DNA of 64,000 nt from Perkinsus marinus ATCC 50983 (Eukaryota > Perkinsozoa > Perkinsida > Perkinsidae). The notes below the pieces were generated by a model, which made no database searches, was not told the origin of the DNA, and worked only from the letters and a program-made list of their open reading frames with translations. Location of the stretch: NCBI RefSeq assembly GCF_000006405.1, contig NW_003216498.1:555431-619430 (forward strand), read 5' to 3'. Shown here piece after piece: positions 21,741 to 33,735 of the stretch. The translations under genes and the position numbers were made by a program. The first letter of the stretch is position 1. Every line of letters starts with the position of its first letter.

Positions 21741-22875
21741 ATGGGTTGTCTACGCACGACGACCTTAGTCTTCGTACCTCTGCTCGCCGTCCTCCCGGCG
21801 ATGTTGTCCTATTTAGGAGGGACCTTGTCTCCCCAGCGCTTATGGGTTGTTCTCCGTCAATTGTCCGTCACCGTGCCTATCTCAAACTTCAAACACAGCA
21901 GGGATTACACCGAGGATGATATTCCCGATGATTTATCGGGTAAAGTGGTGCTTATTACAGGAGCCTCGAGTGGTATTGGTTATGAGTCTGCCAGGATACT
22001 TGCCTCTCGTGGTGCTAAAGTGGTTCTGGGTATTCGAGGTGACCGAGAGAGGTTGGATAGAATAACCTCCTCTCTAATACTACTACCAGGTCAGGTCTTG
22101 GCCCCGGCACCCTTGGACCTATCCAATTACGACACTATCAGGACTTTTGTGCGTTCACTACCCAATGCTGGTATTGATCATCTCGATATCATCATGTTGA
22201 ATGCTGGTAAACTAATTACTGTATATGCCACTGATGAAAATGGTATAGAATCGGGGCTCGCCGCTCATCATCTGGGCCACGCCTATCTTTTCGAATTGCT
22301 CACACCAATGCTATTGAAGAGCTCTGGTGAGATTAGAGTTGTCGTCACTTCTAGTGCCGCACATTTGTACACCTATCCTGAGGGGTTACGCTATAACGTC
22401 ACTGCCGATGCCTTCGCACCATGGAGGGCATATGGCAATAATAAGCTGGCCAACATTATTTATACTAGAGAGTTAGCGACTCGTTTGGAAAAGAAGTACC
22501 CTGGTAAATTTGTTGTTAATGCCGTGCATCCTGGGGCTGTTGCAACCCACTTGGTCGGAGCTCGTCAAGACTTACCGCATTTTTTGGCGTATAACGCGAC
22601 CGAGGGAGCAGTGTCTGTCCTCCGCCCAGCTGTGGGGAAAGATGTCACTAGCGATGGGTAAGCCCGGGAAGTAAGACTAGGTGAGCATTTGGGGCGTTCG
22701 AATCAGGTACTATCTCCCAGTAGGATACCGTGGAGATTGGCAGAAGGACTCGGCCTACTGGTGGACGTGTAACGATACTATGAGGAAGGAGTTTTGGAAT
22801 TGGACGGAAGCCATATTGAAGAAGGTCCATGGTGATAGAGAAATGCCAAGGGGCTCACTAATACTTGGCCAATGA
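21741..22875 (+). CDS. Membrane-anchored short-chain dehydrogenase/reductase, array member 3
   Basis: Exons 21741-22657 and 22707-22875 join in phase 2 across a 49-bp intron and give 361 aa. I chose the ATG at 21741 because the earlier in-frame codon is TTG. The signal anchor is followed by TGASSGIGYE, NAG, a VTSS serine and YGNNK at the active site, so the catalytic Tyr and Lys are kept. The intron is much shorter than that of member 2, although the second exons are nearly identical. Confidence 0.92.
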
Positions 22876-23008
22876 TCATGAGAAACCTTTGGTGATTTTC
22901 GCCGGGATTATCCTGTTTTCAGATGTGGACTGTTGCGTGAGTTGGGCCAGTAGTTAGTATTTGTATACTACGGATCGAACTAGCTCTACGACAGGTTTTA
23001 ATGTCATT

Positions 23009-23937
23009 ATGGCACCCAGTGGTCGGCTTGGGTGCGGCAGAGTGGGGCTTCTCAGCGTCACTGCCAGCATCATTATACTATTGGGTTTGATCCCCGCGAC
23101 TTTTGATATGATCGCAACTCGGGGTGTCCTTCCCATCCGGGTCCGGTCGGCTGTTAATAGCATTCCAGTCTTCAACTCTCATCCACCTTACACCGTGTCT
23201 GACCTTCCCGATAACCTCAACGGTTCTACTATACTTATAACAGGAGCATCGAGTGGTATTGGATACGAGGCCGCAAGCCTGATGGTAGATAGAGGCGCTA
23301 GAGTGGTACTCGGTACGCGAGGGGATCGGGCTAGATTGGACAGTTTGCAGGCCTCTCTAGGGCCCGGTGTTGTTGCGCCAACATCGCTTGATCTGAGTAG
23401 CTACCAGTCTATTCGTGAGTTCGTTGGTTCCCTGTCTGGAGCGGGTATCGATAGAATCGATCTTGTCCTGCTGAATGCGGGTAAGATGGTTTTGGGGTAC
23501 GAGGAAGGGGAGGCCGGTATGGAGAAGATGTTGGCAGTGCATCACATCGGGCATGCGTATCTTTTTGAATTACTCATGCCGCTCATGCTCGCTAGTCAGC
23601 ATGAGAGCGTACGAATAGTCATCGTGTCGAGCTCGGCGCATCTCTTTTCCTATGCGGAAGGTATCCGGTTCAATTCCACCCCAGACACTTTTGGGCTTTA
23701 CTTCCAGGCCTACGCGAATAGTAAATTAGCGAACGCGTTGTATGTCCGTGCCCTTTCCCACCATGTAGAGGCTGCATACCCATCTAAATTCGTCGTCAAT
23801 GCCGTCAATCCGGGCGTAGTGAGCACTCCCTTTGCTTGGTACCACAAGTACGTCCCATCGCTGTTCTCGGCTACACCACAGGCTGGAGCGGTGTCAGTAC
23901 TGGCACCTTTGCTTGACTCGAGGACCCAAACTGACGG

Positions 23938-23995
<58 letters not shown>

Positions 23996-24484
23996 TAGTA
24001 GTAGGAGAAGAAGAAGAAGAAGAAGGGGGAGCTCTCTCAGGGAAAGAGATGCACTTCGTATGGCAGTGAGGTTGTTGTGGTGAATACGGTATCCTAGGAA
24101 TACATTTTGCATACCTATATACATCATATACGCAATAGGTTAGGGTGAATGAAGAATATCCTTATGTGAATAACTAGATGTAAAGAGATCGATATAATAA
24201 ATATTATGATATTGTTTACTTTACTACTCAACGTAATACTCACATTTGCGTGCTCTGAGGGATCGTTCCAGAGCGCAGTAGTGTGAGGTAGGTACTATGA
24301 CCCTGGGGGTCTACGCTTGGACTGGTCTCGTGATACTGCTTATTGGTGGACATGTGATAGGGACCTACAGGAACGGCTCTGGGAGTGGACCTCTGTTGTA
24401 CTGAGGGATGCTCATCGGGACGAACCATACAAACCTAAGGGATCACTCATTCTGGGTCCTGAGACCACGTCGGGCAGAGTATGA
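23009..24484 (+). CDS. Membrane-anchored short-chain dehydrogenase/reductase, array member 4
   Basis: Exons 23009-23937 and 24292-24484 join in phase 2 across a 354-bp intron and give 373 aa. The start at 23009 follows TTG-only upstream codons. It has the same architecture as the others: anchor, TGASSGIGYE, NAG, a VSSS serine, YANSK, and a tail with WWTCDRDL. The DNA is much more diverged than members 1-3, so this is an older duplicate. The intron begins directly in a (GTA)n array. Confidence 0.92.
23938..24027. repeat. (GTA/TAG)n then (GAA)n microsatellite at a 5' splice site
   Basis: About 22 TAG/GTA units (one GTG interruption) followed by a short AGA/GAA run. The first GTA of the array is the intron donor of dehydrogenase member 4, so every repeat unit presents another GTAGTA donor-like word. 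Confidence 0.9.
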
Positions 24485-24539
24485 TTTCACTCGATGATCT
24501 GATGTGTTGAATTCAATGGGAAGGCTTATGGCCGAGAGA

Positions 24540-24735
24540 CAGGGCGGGGATATATGTTTGCTCTCCTCAGCTGTGCTCGGGGTTTCTTCGGGCTGAGCTT
24601 ACTATCAGAGTTTAGATACGAACTCGGGTAGAAGTATACGAAAAACAGCGAGAATTTCCTAAAATTTCCTCCAAGTTTCATATTGTCATCAACACATGCA
24701 GTCAACTATGTGCATAGTTCCCAACACTGACTGAG
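24540..24735. mobile_element. Degenerate hAT-like MITE copy
   Basis: This contains the family blocks CCTCAGCTG, GAACTCGGGTAGAAGTATAC, GAGAATTTCCT, CATATTGTCATCAACACATG and ATGTGCATAGTTCCCAACACTG. The right terminus CCAACACTG matches the family end. The left end is not clear; a GTGTTGAATTC near 24502 could be its eroded terminus. Confidence 0.75.
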
Positions 24736-24792
24736 GGAGGAAGCTCTTGAGGCTGTAAATACCGCACTGCGAAGGTTTTGAGTATTTTCCCT

Positions 24793-25494
24793 ATGATTGG
24801 TGTCGTTCGTGGCTTTATGAATCGCCAGCTCCTCCGTGCCTTCTGCACAACGGCCGCTAAAACGACGGAGGCTGCGACCGCGGCTACTACTGTGTCGTCG
24901 CAGGCAGCCACTACTGCCAGAGCGGCTCGTGGGGGGCCGGGTTTTTTCGCACGGATGAGGAGCTTCACTGGCGGCTTCACTTTGGCGTCTGCACTGGGCT
25001 TCTACCTCATATTCGTACAGCTACAAGGGATGACAGATGAGGTAGTGGCACGGGGTTGCGGTAATTGGAGTGAAAACGGAAAAAGGACGTGGGTTCGAAT
25101 CCCAGCCGCGTCATCTCGAGTATATCCTCCTTTTTTACAGTGCAATGCCTCATGTGTTATTTGATCAACGTGCCGGTAGTTCATCAGGGAGAGATAGTCG
25201 TATATGGTCGAGCTCACCATTGACAGTTAACTATGAATTCAATTTGTGTATGACAACAGAAATTGTTGAATCCTGGGGAGTGCTGCAGTGATCAACTTTG
25301 AATTTCTCCACTATTGCGAATGTTGGGGGGAGAAGGGACGCTCCTTTCCTTGGTCGAACAGTGTCCTCTCACAGGTGCGGGCGGCTGTGCATGACGTTGC
25401 TGTTAGACAAGCCCGTCTGGAGGAAAAGGTGCGTAGGATTGAATCAGCATCGTCCACTGCGGCTGCAAAGGAGTCGGCAGCGGCAACACACTGA
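24793..25494 (+). CDS. Small mitochondrial-type membrane protein with coiled-coil tail
   Basis: Exons 24793-25041 and 25375-25494 join in phase 0 across a 333-bp intron and give 122 aa. The N-terminus is rich in Arg, Ala, Ser and Thr without acidic residues, like a mitochondrial presequence. A single transmembrane segment follows (LASALGFYLIFVQLQ), then a helical charged tail (VRQARLEEKVRRIESA). No family is recognised; an accessory subunit of an inner-membrane complex is one possibility. The intron carries a tRNA-like B-box segment in the sense orientation. Confidence 0.6.
25075..25112 (+). other. tRNA-like T-arm segment in an intron
   Basis: GACGTGGGTTCGAATCCCAG then CCGCGTC has an exact B box (GGTTCGAATCC) and a four-of-five-pair T-stem. 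It is in the intron 25042-25374 of the small mitochondrial protein gene, sense orientation. Confidence 0.6.
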
Positions 25495-25595
25495 AGGCTG
25501 AGGAAAGCCTTTTGCTAGAGGGGGTCAATTTTCTCACGGCATCGTTGTGGAGTTCACTTCTGGTCGCTGTGGGTTGAGCTCATGTTGTCAGTTTT

Positions 25596-26267
25596 ATGAG
25601 CAGCAATTTTACTTATGTCAATAGTAGTGTAGTCTCCCCAGAAAGTGAGGAGGATCTCGAATGGTTTGCCGTCCCTGAGGGATGCCCCTGTAATACTGAT
25701 CCTCGCAAGGGGTTGTTGGTATACTGCGGAACATGCGACAATTGTCGGCGGAGCGAAGCTTTTGATGTTGCCGTCAGAAAGGCCGGGGGTAAGGGTGAAG
25801 GACTTTTCGCTACGAAGCCTATCAGTGAGGGCAGGATAGTGGCGTTTTATGCTGGTGAATTGCTGTCAACAAGGGTGGCTACGCGCCGAGCTCGAGAGGC
25901 TAGTGAGATGAGGTTGCCAGACAACTACCTTTTGAGTGTGTGTGAGCACTTTGCAGGGCCTAGAGGGGAGGTATGGACGCATGTGGACGCGCGGTACTTT
26001 GGCTCCTTGGGGAGATTCGCCAACCATCGTTGTGGTGGTGGCAACACTGAGCCGTGTGTGAGCCGCCGGCCTGGGGGGCTCCCTTTGGTGCTGCTCATGT
26101 CGCTGCGGGATATTGCAGAGGGAGAAGAGATCAGCTTTGACTATGGTAGCAGTACTGCTACACCCGACGTGGAGGGTAGACGAAAATGCCTGTGTGGATC
26201 ACCGAACTGTACGGGTGTGATGCCATACCACACCATCGATACTTCGTGCCTCCACTACTCTACGTAG
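25596..26267 (+). CDS. SET-domain lysine methyltransferase
   Basis: A single exon of 223 aa. A pre-SET-like cysteine cluster at about residues 29-50 (CPCN...YCGTCDNC) is followed by the SET domain: GKGEGLFATKPISEGRIVAFYAGE, then RFANHRC for SAM binding, and the GEEISFDYG catalytic region. A post-SET zinc motif (CLCGSPNC) follows. These enzymes transfer methyl groups from SAM to histone or other lysines; the target cannot be read from the sequence. NHRC replaces the usual NHSC. No intron is present, unlike most neighbours. Confidence 0.9.
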   Translation: MSSNFTYVNSSVVSPESEEDLEWFAVPEGCPCNTDPRKGLLVYCGTCDNCRRSEAFDVAVRKAGGKGEGLFATKPISEGRIVAFYAGELLSTRVATRRAREASEMRLPDNYLLSVCEHFAGPRGEVWTHVDARYFGSLGRFANHRCGGGNTEPCVSRRPGGLPLVLLMSLRDIAEGEEISFDYGSSTATPDVEGRRKCLCGSPNCTGVMPYHTIDTSCLHYST

Positions 26268-26286
26268 TGTTGTGTTGAAAGTATTA

Positions 26287-26424
26287 ATGGCGTTTCGGGC
26301 AGGTATGAAATTCTACCCAAAGGAAGAGTGGCTTGAGGACATCGATGCCGAGTTTATACAGCCGCCACCGCCGCCTCCTGTATTTGCTCTACCACGGAAT
26401 GTCCTTTTAACTGGCGGAGCGTAG
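26287..26424 (+). CDS. Small conserved-looking ORF (45 aa)
   Basis: ATG at 26287 to TAG at 26422-26424. It starts MAFRAGMKFYPKEEWLEDID, continues with a run of six prolines and ends LLTGGA. The composition looks like real protein and fits between two genes on the same strand, 20 bp after the SET gene and 16 bp before the carrier gene. I do not recognise it; it could be a small organellar subunit or an upstream ORF of the carrier transcript. Confidence 0.4.
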   Translation: MAFRAGMKFYPKEEWLEDIDAEFIQPPPPPPVFALPRNVLLTGGA

Positions 26425-26440
26425 GTGGCAGGAGAACACC

Positions 26441-27634
26441 ATGTGGGATAAGATGGTCCTACGCAGGTCTCATCCTGATACTATGTGGCAGTCCCCATTG
26501 CTCACGTTGGTGACGATACTCGCGCTGGGGTTGTGGCTACAGCTCCACTGTCCGGTGTGGCACGAGCATCACTCTACGGCCTTGCGTAAAGTAACCTTCA
26601 ACCTACTCTTGCCTTGCTATGTATTGCAGTCTATGTGGGGTGCCTCTCCAATAGACACGACCCTCTTGCCTGTGGCGGCTTACTCCTTCGCCACCCACAT
26701 TATTATGTCGGTGGTCATCGGCATCCTATTCCTGCGGGTGAGCGATCGCCAGGTCCGTGGATGGCTGTGTATGAGCGCACAAGGAGCCTTGCTGAGCTTC
26801 CTCTACCCTCGTCTCGCTGCTGACTCGCGATTCGGCGAGCGGTCGGTAGCCACTTGCCTGTTGTGGGACATCGGTGGGAACGTGTGGATTTGCCAAGGTC
26901 TCCTTTGGGCCACTGCAGCATACTTTGCTCCCCTGTGTGGAGACAGAGGAGTCCTGCCTGATTTGGACGACGATTCCTCACATGCAGTGCGTGAGATTCG
27001 CACTGAGAAGATCATGGCTTCTCTGCAGAGCTCAGAAGTAGCCCCTTTACGGGAGAAGGCGTCTCGAGTATCCTGGCGTCCCCTGGTCCTCAGCGTACTC
27101 ATCCAGCCCATTTTACCCGCCTTTATTATAGGGTTACTGTGTAACCTCTACAGTGTAGCGTCACCACAGCCAGTGGCAACCTGTCTCCATACTCTAGGGA
27201 TGTCATTCAAGCCTTGTTTGTATCTTCTCCTTGGGGTGTATTCGGCTAAGATACGGCCATCCGATGTACATGCTATGAGGATGGTCACTGCAGCTGTTTG
27301 TGTGCGGCTCATGTTGATGGGACTTGTAGCAAGCATGTTGTGGATGTGGTTGCCAATGAGTCCCTTGCCACGAGCCACACTTGTCCTCGCAGTGCTCTCT
27401 CCCGCTAGTACGATGATTATGTATCTTTGCGCCCAAGTGAGCAGCCTCTTCGCATCCCCTTGTTCGGATAGATTTATTTTCAGTTTGGTTACCCCGACCG
27501 TTTCGTGAGTATGTCAGCATTGCTGAGCATCGTGAGGTGAGTGATGCGTAGGTCTCCTATACGCGAATGTCGTTATTATCCTCAGTGTCTTCATCAGCTT
27601 CCTCATACAGCATCTCATCATGGAGCTCTATTGA
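26441..27634 (+). CDS. Auxin-efflux-carrier-family (AEC/PIN-like) membrane transporter
   Basis: Exons 26441-27436, 27484-27536 and 27586-27634 join in phase and give 365 aa. The protein has about ten hydrophobic segments arranged as two bundles around a central charged loop (residues about 175-215), the layout of the AEC family. Motifs include LRKVTFNLLLPCYVLQSMW in the first bundle, LLWDIGGNVWI and LAVLSPASTMIMYLCAQ in the last. The family exports organic anions or acts at the ER; the substrate here is unknown. The last two exons are very short. Confidence 0.85.
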
Positions 27635-28073
27635 TTCGGTTCTCGGGCTCTACGCGTTTGTAACATGTAACATGATTTCATATGTGCTATGAAGTTTTGC
27701 GTTCCCTCGCGGTGATAAAAACTTTCACGTTCGAACCACAGTAGAACACAATACGACCGGTGAAACAGGAATCCATTGCCTCCAGTAAACGAGGTAATCC
27801 AGACACAGTCCAAATGGAGACGAAATATTCCTTCGAAAGAGCGAACACTCTGGGCAGCTTCGACTCGATCATGGCTAATTGGGGGGGGGTGGGATGTCCG
27901 AATGGTGTGTCGTACAAGATGGATAACCTGTACTGACTCAACACAAGACGAGTTAACTAGGCGAGAAATATCGCGCATCGTGCAATTAGTAGTAATAGGA
28001 GGGAGTGAGAATAGAGAATACAGGAACATCATATACAGATATAACTTGGCAACACGTTGAACAGTCTTGTGAC
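27635..28073. other. Convergent intergenic region
   Basis: It lies between the 3' ends of the carrier gene (plus) and the secreted-protein gene (minus) and likely holds both 3' UTRs. No repeat or RNA gene is evident. Confidence 0.6.
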
Positions 28074-28970
28074 CTACAAGAAGCTCAGAATAACAGTGAT
28101 AGCGATTAACACGCTGAGTATGGACAAATGAGAACTGTCTTTCGCAGAAGACGGCTCGGCCGTTTGAACGGGGCATTCAGCGTCTGCCGCTGACGTGAAA
28201 TTAGACAGGCTGAATGGCGACTCATCAGCAGTGATATCGAGTTGCACCAAAGGGACTTGGGAATCGGGGTATTTAGCATTGAATGTGTCGTATGCATTTA
28301 GAGTATCGCATAATTGAGCCGCTCCTGGTATGTAAAAGAAAGCATTGATACTATGCGGTAGGTTGTTGAGCCAAGGATCAGTATCGAGCACAACCTCGTT
28401 GTACATTGAGAAGGACTGCAGATGCATCATTCTCTTGAGGTTCTCTGGACCCCACCAGCACATGCCAAGATCGTTCACTCCTGCCTCGATATCCAATACA
28501 CAAGAGTTATTGGTGCCTCTGGCGAGACAATCAGAATCATTTTCATGGCACCCGCACCCGCGGTTGGTGCGGTCATCGGAACCACCATCCTCAGAATAAA
28601 CGCACATGGCCTCGTTTTGATATGGATCGTAGATGATACCACCGATGTCGACTGAGAACACAAGGATGTTACCGTCGTGGAAGTTCCTGCGACGGTTATT
28701 CGATATGTAGGCGCAGGAGCGATCAGCAGTAGTGTTGCAGCGGGGGTAGTTGTACAAGGCGCATTCTTCGTGGGTATAAGGCCTCCAAGGCTCCCCGAGA
28801 AGACCGGCGTGAGACTTGCTGAAATGATGCAGGAGGACCCCAGCCTTGTCCATATCGTCGGAAGGCTTGCCGAGATTGAAGCGCTCATTCAAGACGTTGA
28901 CAACGTCAGAATGGGTCTGAGGAACAGCTCCAGAGACGACTGCTGCTAAAGCAATGTAATGGAGGAGCAT
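28074..28970 (-). CDS. Secreted, probably GPI-anchored cysteine-containing protein
   Basis: One exon of 298 aa from the ATG at 28970. The N-terminus is a signal peptide (LLHYIALAAVVSGA). The C-terminus is a Ser/Ala-rich stretch followed by a hydrophobic tail ending the protein (LSILSVLIAITVILSFL), the pattern of a GPI-attachment signal. Between them are about a dozen cysteines, including a CGCHENDSDC cluster and C-WWGP, and several N-x-S/T sites (CNTT, ENDS, NNS, NFT), consistent with a surface glycoprotein. No family recognised. ORF starts further upstream use TTG. Confidence 0.7.
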   Translation of the reverse strand: MLLHYIALAAVVSGAVPQTHSDVVNVLNERFNLGKPSDDMDKAGVLLHHFSKSHAGLLGEPWRPYTHEECALYNYPRCNTTADRSCAYISNNRRRNFHDGNILVFSVDIGGIIYDPYQNEAMCVYSEDGGSDDRTNRGCGCHENDSDCLARGTNNSCVLDIEAGVNDLGMCWWGPENLKRMMHLQSFSMYNEVVLDTDPWLNNLPHSINAFFYIPGAAQLCDTLNAYDTFNAKYPDSQVPLVQLDITADESPFSLSNFTSAADAECPVQTAEPSSAKDSSHLSILSVLIAITVILSFL

Positions 28971-29371
28971 GATGGAAATAAGAGAAGAAGGAATAACTGT
29001 GAGCACTTTGCTGATCGGCAACCAGGTTTTTATATTGTCGCAGCAAACACGTTACCAAGATTCCATCATGCCCATTAAAACTACATCTACGCACCCATCA
29101 TCTCCCGAACCACATTGATGCACTCCTATGGGGGTGAATGAAATTTGTATGCGGTCCAAAAAAGCAAAGCCGTCATCAGCTTCTATGTCGATGTGGGCAG
29201 ACTAACGCATCAGCGGTGAAAGGTTAGATCGAAGAGGATCCTATCATTGCTCCTATTACTAACTCAATGCTATTATCATGATTCATCAGCTTTGTACAGT
29301 ATATAAAAATTGGTGGATTGAATGATACGCTCGATGATATTACAACAGGAGTCTGGTCATATAAAGGTGGC
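28971..29371. other. Intergenic, between IscA-type gene and secreted-protein gene
   Basis: About 400 bp holding the promoter of the secreted-protein gene and the 3' end of the Fe-S gene, both on the minus strand. Nothing else recognisable. Confidence 0.6.
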
Positions 29372-30066
29372 TCAGAAGCCGACATTGAAACTAGCACCAC
29401 AGGAGCAAGCCGATTCAGCTAGCTTGTTTTCGCTGACCTGAGTAGTCGTGTGTGAAGGAACAGATGAACCGCATGAGCCGTGCATTACCACAAACTTAGA
29501 ACCTATCATCTCCTCAACGAAGTCCACCTTGCAGTTATCGAGATAAGACTCAGACTGAATACACTACCATGGACAGGCAACAAAGACTACGACCGTTGCC
29601 CTAGCCTATTACCAGTGCATCTACCAGCATCACGACTGAGCCATCATCAGCCTCCACCTTGTTGTCTGTTGCAGTAGCTGAATCGGCAGGGACGAGGTCG
29701 AAGTAGTACCTACATAAGCAGGCCTAGGTCAACGCGAAGGTAGAGTGGTCCTACTGGAAGCCGCCGCATCCACCAGAGTCCACGGTGAGTCGCAGCGCTA
29801 GAGGTATGTTACGTTTCTTGCTGACATCGATGATATGCTGCAAAGGACAGTCCAAGAGGGTATGATGTGAAAGTGGTTACTTCAACGCCAGCAGGTTGTA
29901 GTGTGAGGTTCCCATTCTCTGAGACTGCAGCTTTAAATGAGGCCGCTCCTTCAGCGAACCATCGTTGAGATTGTGCTACTGCTGGAGGTACGCATCGCGA
30001 GGAGGCCCGAACGGCCAAAGGTCGGAAGAGAGTCCGTCCAAGTGTACTAGAGAGTGAGGGTAGCAT
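29372..30066 (-). CDS. Mitochondrial IscA/ISCA2-type iron-sulfur assembly protein
   Basis: Exons 30066-29881, 29837-29755, 29709-29613 and 29554-29372 join in phase and give 182 aa. Residues 1-60 are Ser/Arg/Ala-rich like a mitochondrial presequence. The A-type domain follows: LRLTVDSGGCGGFQ with the first cysteine, VVMLVDALV, YLDNCKVDFVEEMIG, and a C-terminal ACSCGASF that supplies the Cys-x-Cys pair. A-type carriers help build or deliver [4Fe-4S] clusters in mitochondria. An insert of about 20 residues rich in Ser/Thr/His precedes the final CxC. ISCA1 versus ISCA2 cannot be decided by eye. Confidence 0.9.
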
Positions 30067-30622
30067 GAGGTTGAGTAACACGTGAAGAGGAGGAGGAACC
30101 TGACAGTGCTGCTGCATTATAACAGTCAGAATGGCTATGCTTCGACGCTGAAGCGATTGACGCTGTACAATCACATACACGGTAATTGATATGTAAATAT
30201 GCTGGAACCGTTACGAATCGGATATATGCATATGTAGGGCGTGGGTTCGATCCCGGCTTCTTAGATTTTTATTACAGTTTTTTGTTCAGTTCGCACGCGT
30301 TTGAGGTCATGGAAGCGTGACCGCACAGAAGATATGTTCAACTACAGCTCCTAACCTGTAGCTCGCAGGTAGACAGAACGATAAGTCATCGAAGCGTAAA
30401 CTATCGCTGCTGCATAGCTCCCGAACCCTCATGGTAGGCGTGATGCTGCTACCCGTACAATAGAGTCTCACAATGAGCTCCTCATGCAGTAGGATGTGGG
30501 CATTGGATGGTCGTTAGTACTATCCTGAGCCGTATGGTCAACCTGTCCCGACAGAGCAGGAGTACCATGAGTAATGCGACAGTGCCTGTGTAGTTCCTCT
30601 TTTTCTGCTGCCGCTGCTTATA
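30067..30622. other. Divergent promoter region of IscA-type gene and DNAAF1
   Basis: About 550 bp between two divergently transcribed genes. It contains a tRNA-like B-box segment at about 30238-30262 in the DNAAF1 orientation, followed by T-rich DNA and TTACAG; this could be part of a 5' UTR intron of DNAAF1. Confidence 0.5.
30238..30262 (+). other. tRNA-like T-arm segment upstream of DNAAF1
   Basis: GGGCGTGGGTTCGATCCCGG then CTTCTTAG, followed by TTTTTATTACAG. Same pattern as the intronic copies: B box, short spacer, pyrimidine tract, AG. It could sit in a 5' UTR intron of DNAAF1. Confidence 0.5.
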
Positions 30623-32382
<1,760 letters not shown>

Positions 32383-32830
32383 CCATTACTTTAAGTGGTG
32401 TCTCATTGTATTCATACTTGCAGCTTGTGTTAGTTGGCAAAATTTCCCGTACTCCCAGGAACAACGCAACAATGGCTCAGTAACGGCAGATAGGAGCATA
32501 ATATGGTGCAAATAAGTCAACTGGTTGTGGCTCAGCTTGGGACTACTTCCGTCACAAAGCCCGTTGAGAAGCTCTCATCTCGTCCAGTTCCGCCAGCCAG
32601 GGCGGTCTGTAACATGAATGCATGCTCATGGTCACTACTAGCAAACGCCTACCTCCATCCCACAGGTTCCAAATTGAACTTGTCGAAATCGCCATCCCTT
32701 AGTGTGTATTGGCCAGGCCCTGGTCCCTTGTGTCGGGTATTATCCTGTGGTGGTGGTGGCCATGCATCGCTCCGCTATCGATTCTGATAGTTTACCTGTG
32801 CTTTTTCCCGTCCTGTCAAAGTGATCATCC
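32383..32830. other. Convergent intergenic region
   Basis: It lies between the DNAAF1 3' end and the 3' end of the minus-strand ciliary candidate. No confident feature; a GCATCGCTCCGCTAT word near 32763 is related to the recurrent intron motif described under findings. Confidence 0.5.
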
Positions 32831-33720
32831 TCATAGTAGCTCCTGGTTGTAGCCGTGTGTTGTACCTCGAGGGAAGGCATCAGGGGGGAGGAGTGGTTGC
32901 CTCTGGTCATACTGATCGGGACCCGGCTTGTAGATCTCCTCATTGAATAGTCTAGTGTCGAGTTTGCGTGTTTGTATTGTTATTTTTGGACATGAGTATC
33001 CTGGCTCCTTTCTGACAAAGAGTATGTCATGGTTTGAGCAGGCTAAGGATTCTAGATAAGCAGTAAACCCCACCGTATGTCGTATGCCGCAGGGCCAGGA
33101 CCAGATGTTGCGGAATTACGGTATCTGTTAGCAGTCTAATACTATTACCATGGAGTGTTGGTCATGTTACCTTTCTTGCGGGTCCGATACCCTAGACTTG
33201 AGTCTGAGGTTATTGTAGATGACTGAGCGTCTTGTGAAGTGCTTGGAAGGATTATAGGAATCCGGCGAAGCGATGTAATCTCCTCTGGCGAGATTACAAA
33301 TCATACATCCCTCCAACAGCTTGGGTCATCTCACTGTGCCTTTCCGTAATCAGGCCGGTCTCCTATCCCAATTCCCGCAGCTCTGTCCTGTTCTAAACTG
33401 CCTCTCCAGAAGGGGTTAGAGCCGTAGTAGAGGTCCCCACTAGGAGTAAACCGGCCTGCGAGAAGACGGGGCATGTTGTATTCTGTCAATGGTGTTACAA
33501 AGTACCCGTCCGGGCGATGCTGGGGTCATTGAGGTAGTCCCTGCTGGCTCTTCCGAACCCCCAGCCAGCCCTCCACTTCACGAACCGTGTCTCGCTGAAG
33601 GATGAATTCAATTGTACCATATCAACGCGGTGACCATCGGAATAAACTGCGCAGTGGCGTTGAGGAAAGGCGAGTATTTGTAAGAATACAAGATTCTGTC
33701 AAGAGTTGAGTCTCGTCTCT
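32831..33720 (-). CDS. PG-rich-repeat (SHIPPO/ODF3/CIMAP-like) ciliary protein candidate, exons unresolved
   Basis: Several minus-strand open segments carry sperm-tail PG-rich-type motifs: SGPGPAAYDI (about 33110-33080), YKPGPDQYD (about 32940-32910), SPDSYNPSKHF (about 33280-33250) and GIGIGDRPDYG (about 33375-33340). This family lines ciliary doublet microtubules. Spacing and Tyr placement fit, but I could not join all exons in phase, so start, stop and length are approximate. Its position next to DNAAF1 is suggestive only. Confidence 0.5.
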
Positions 33721-33735
33721 TAGCCGCCGTTTCCA

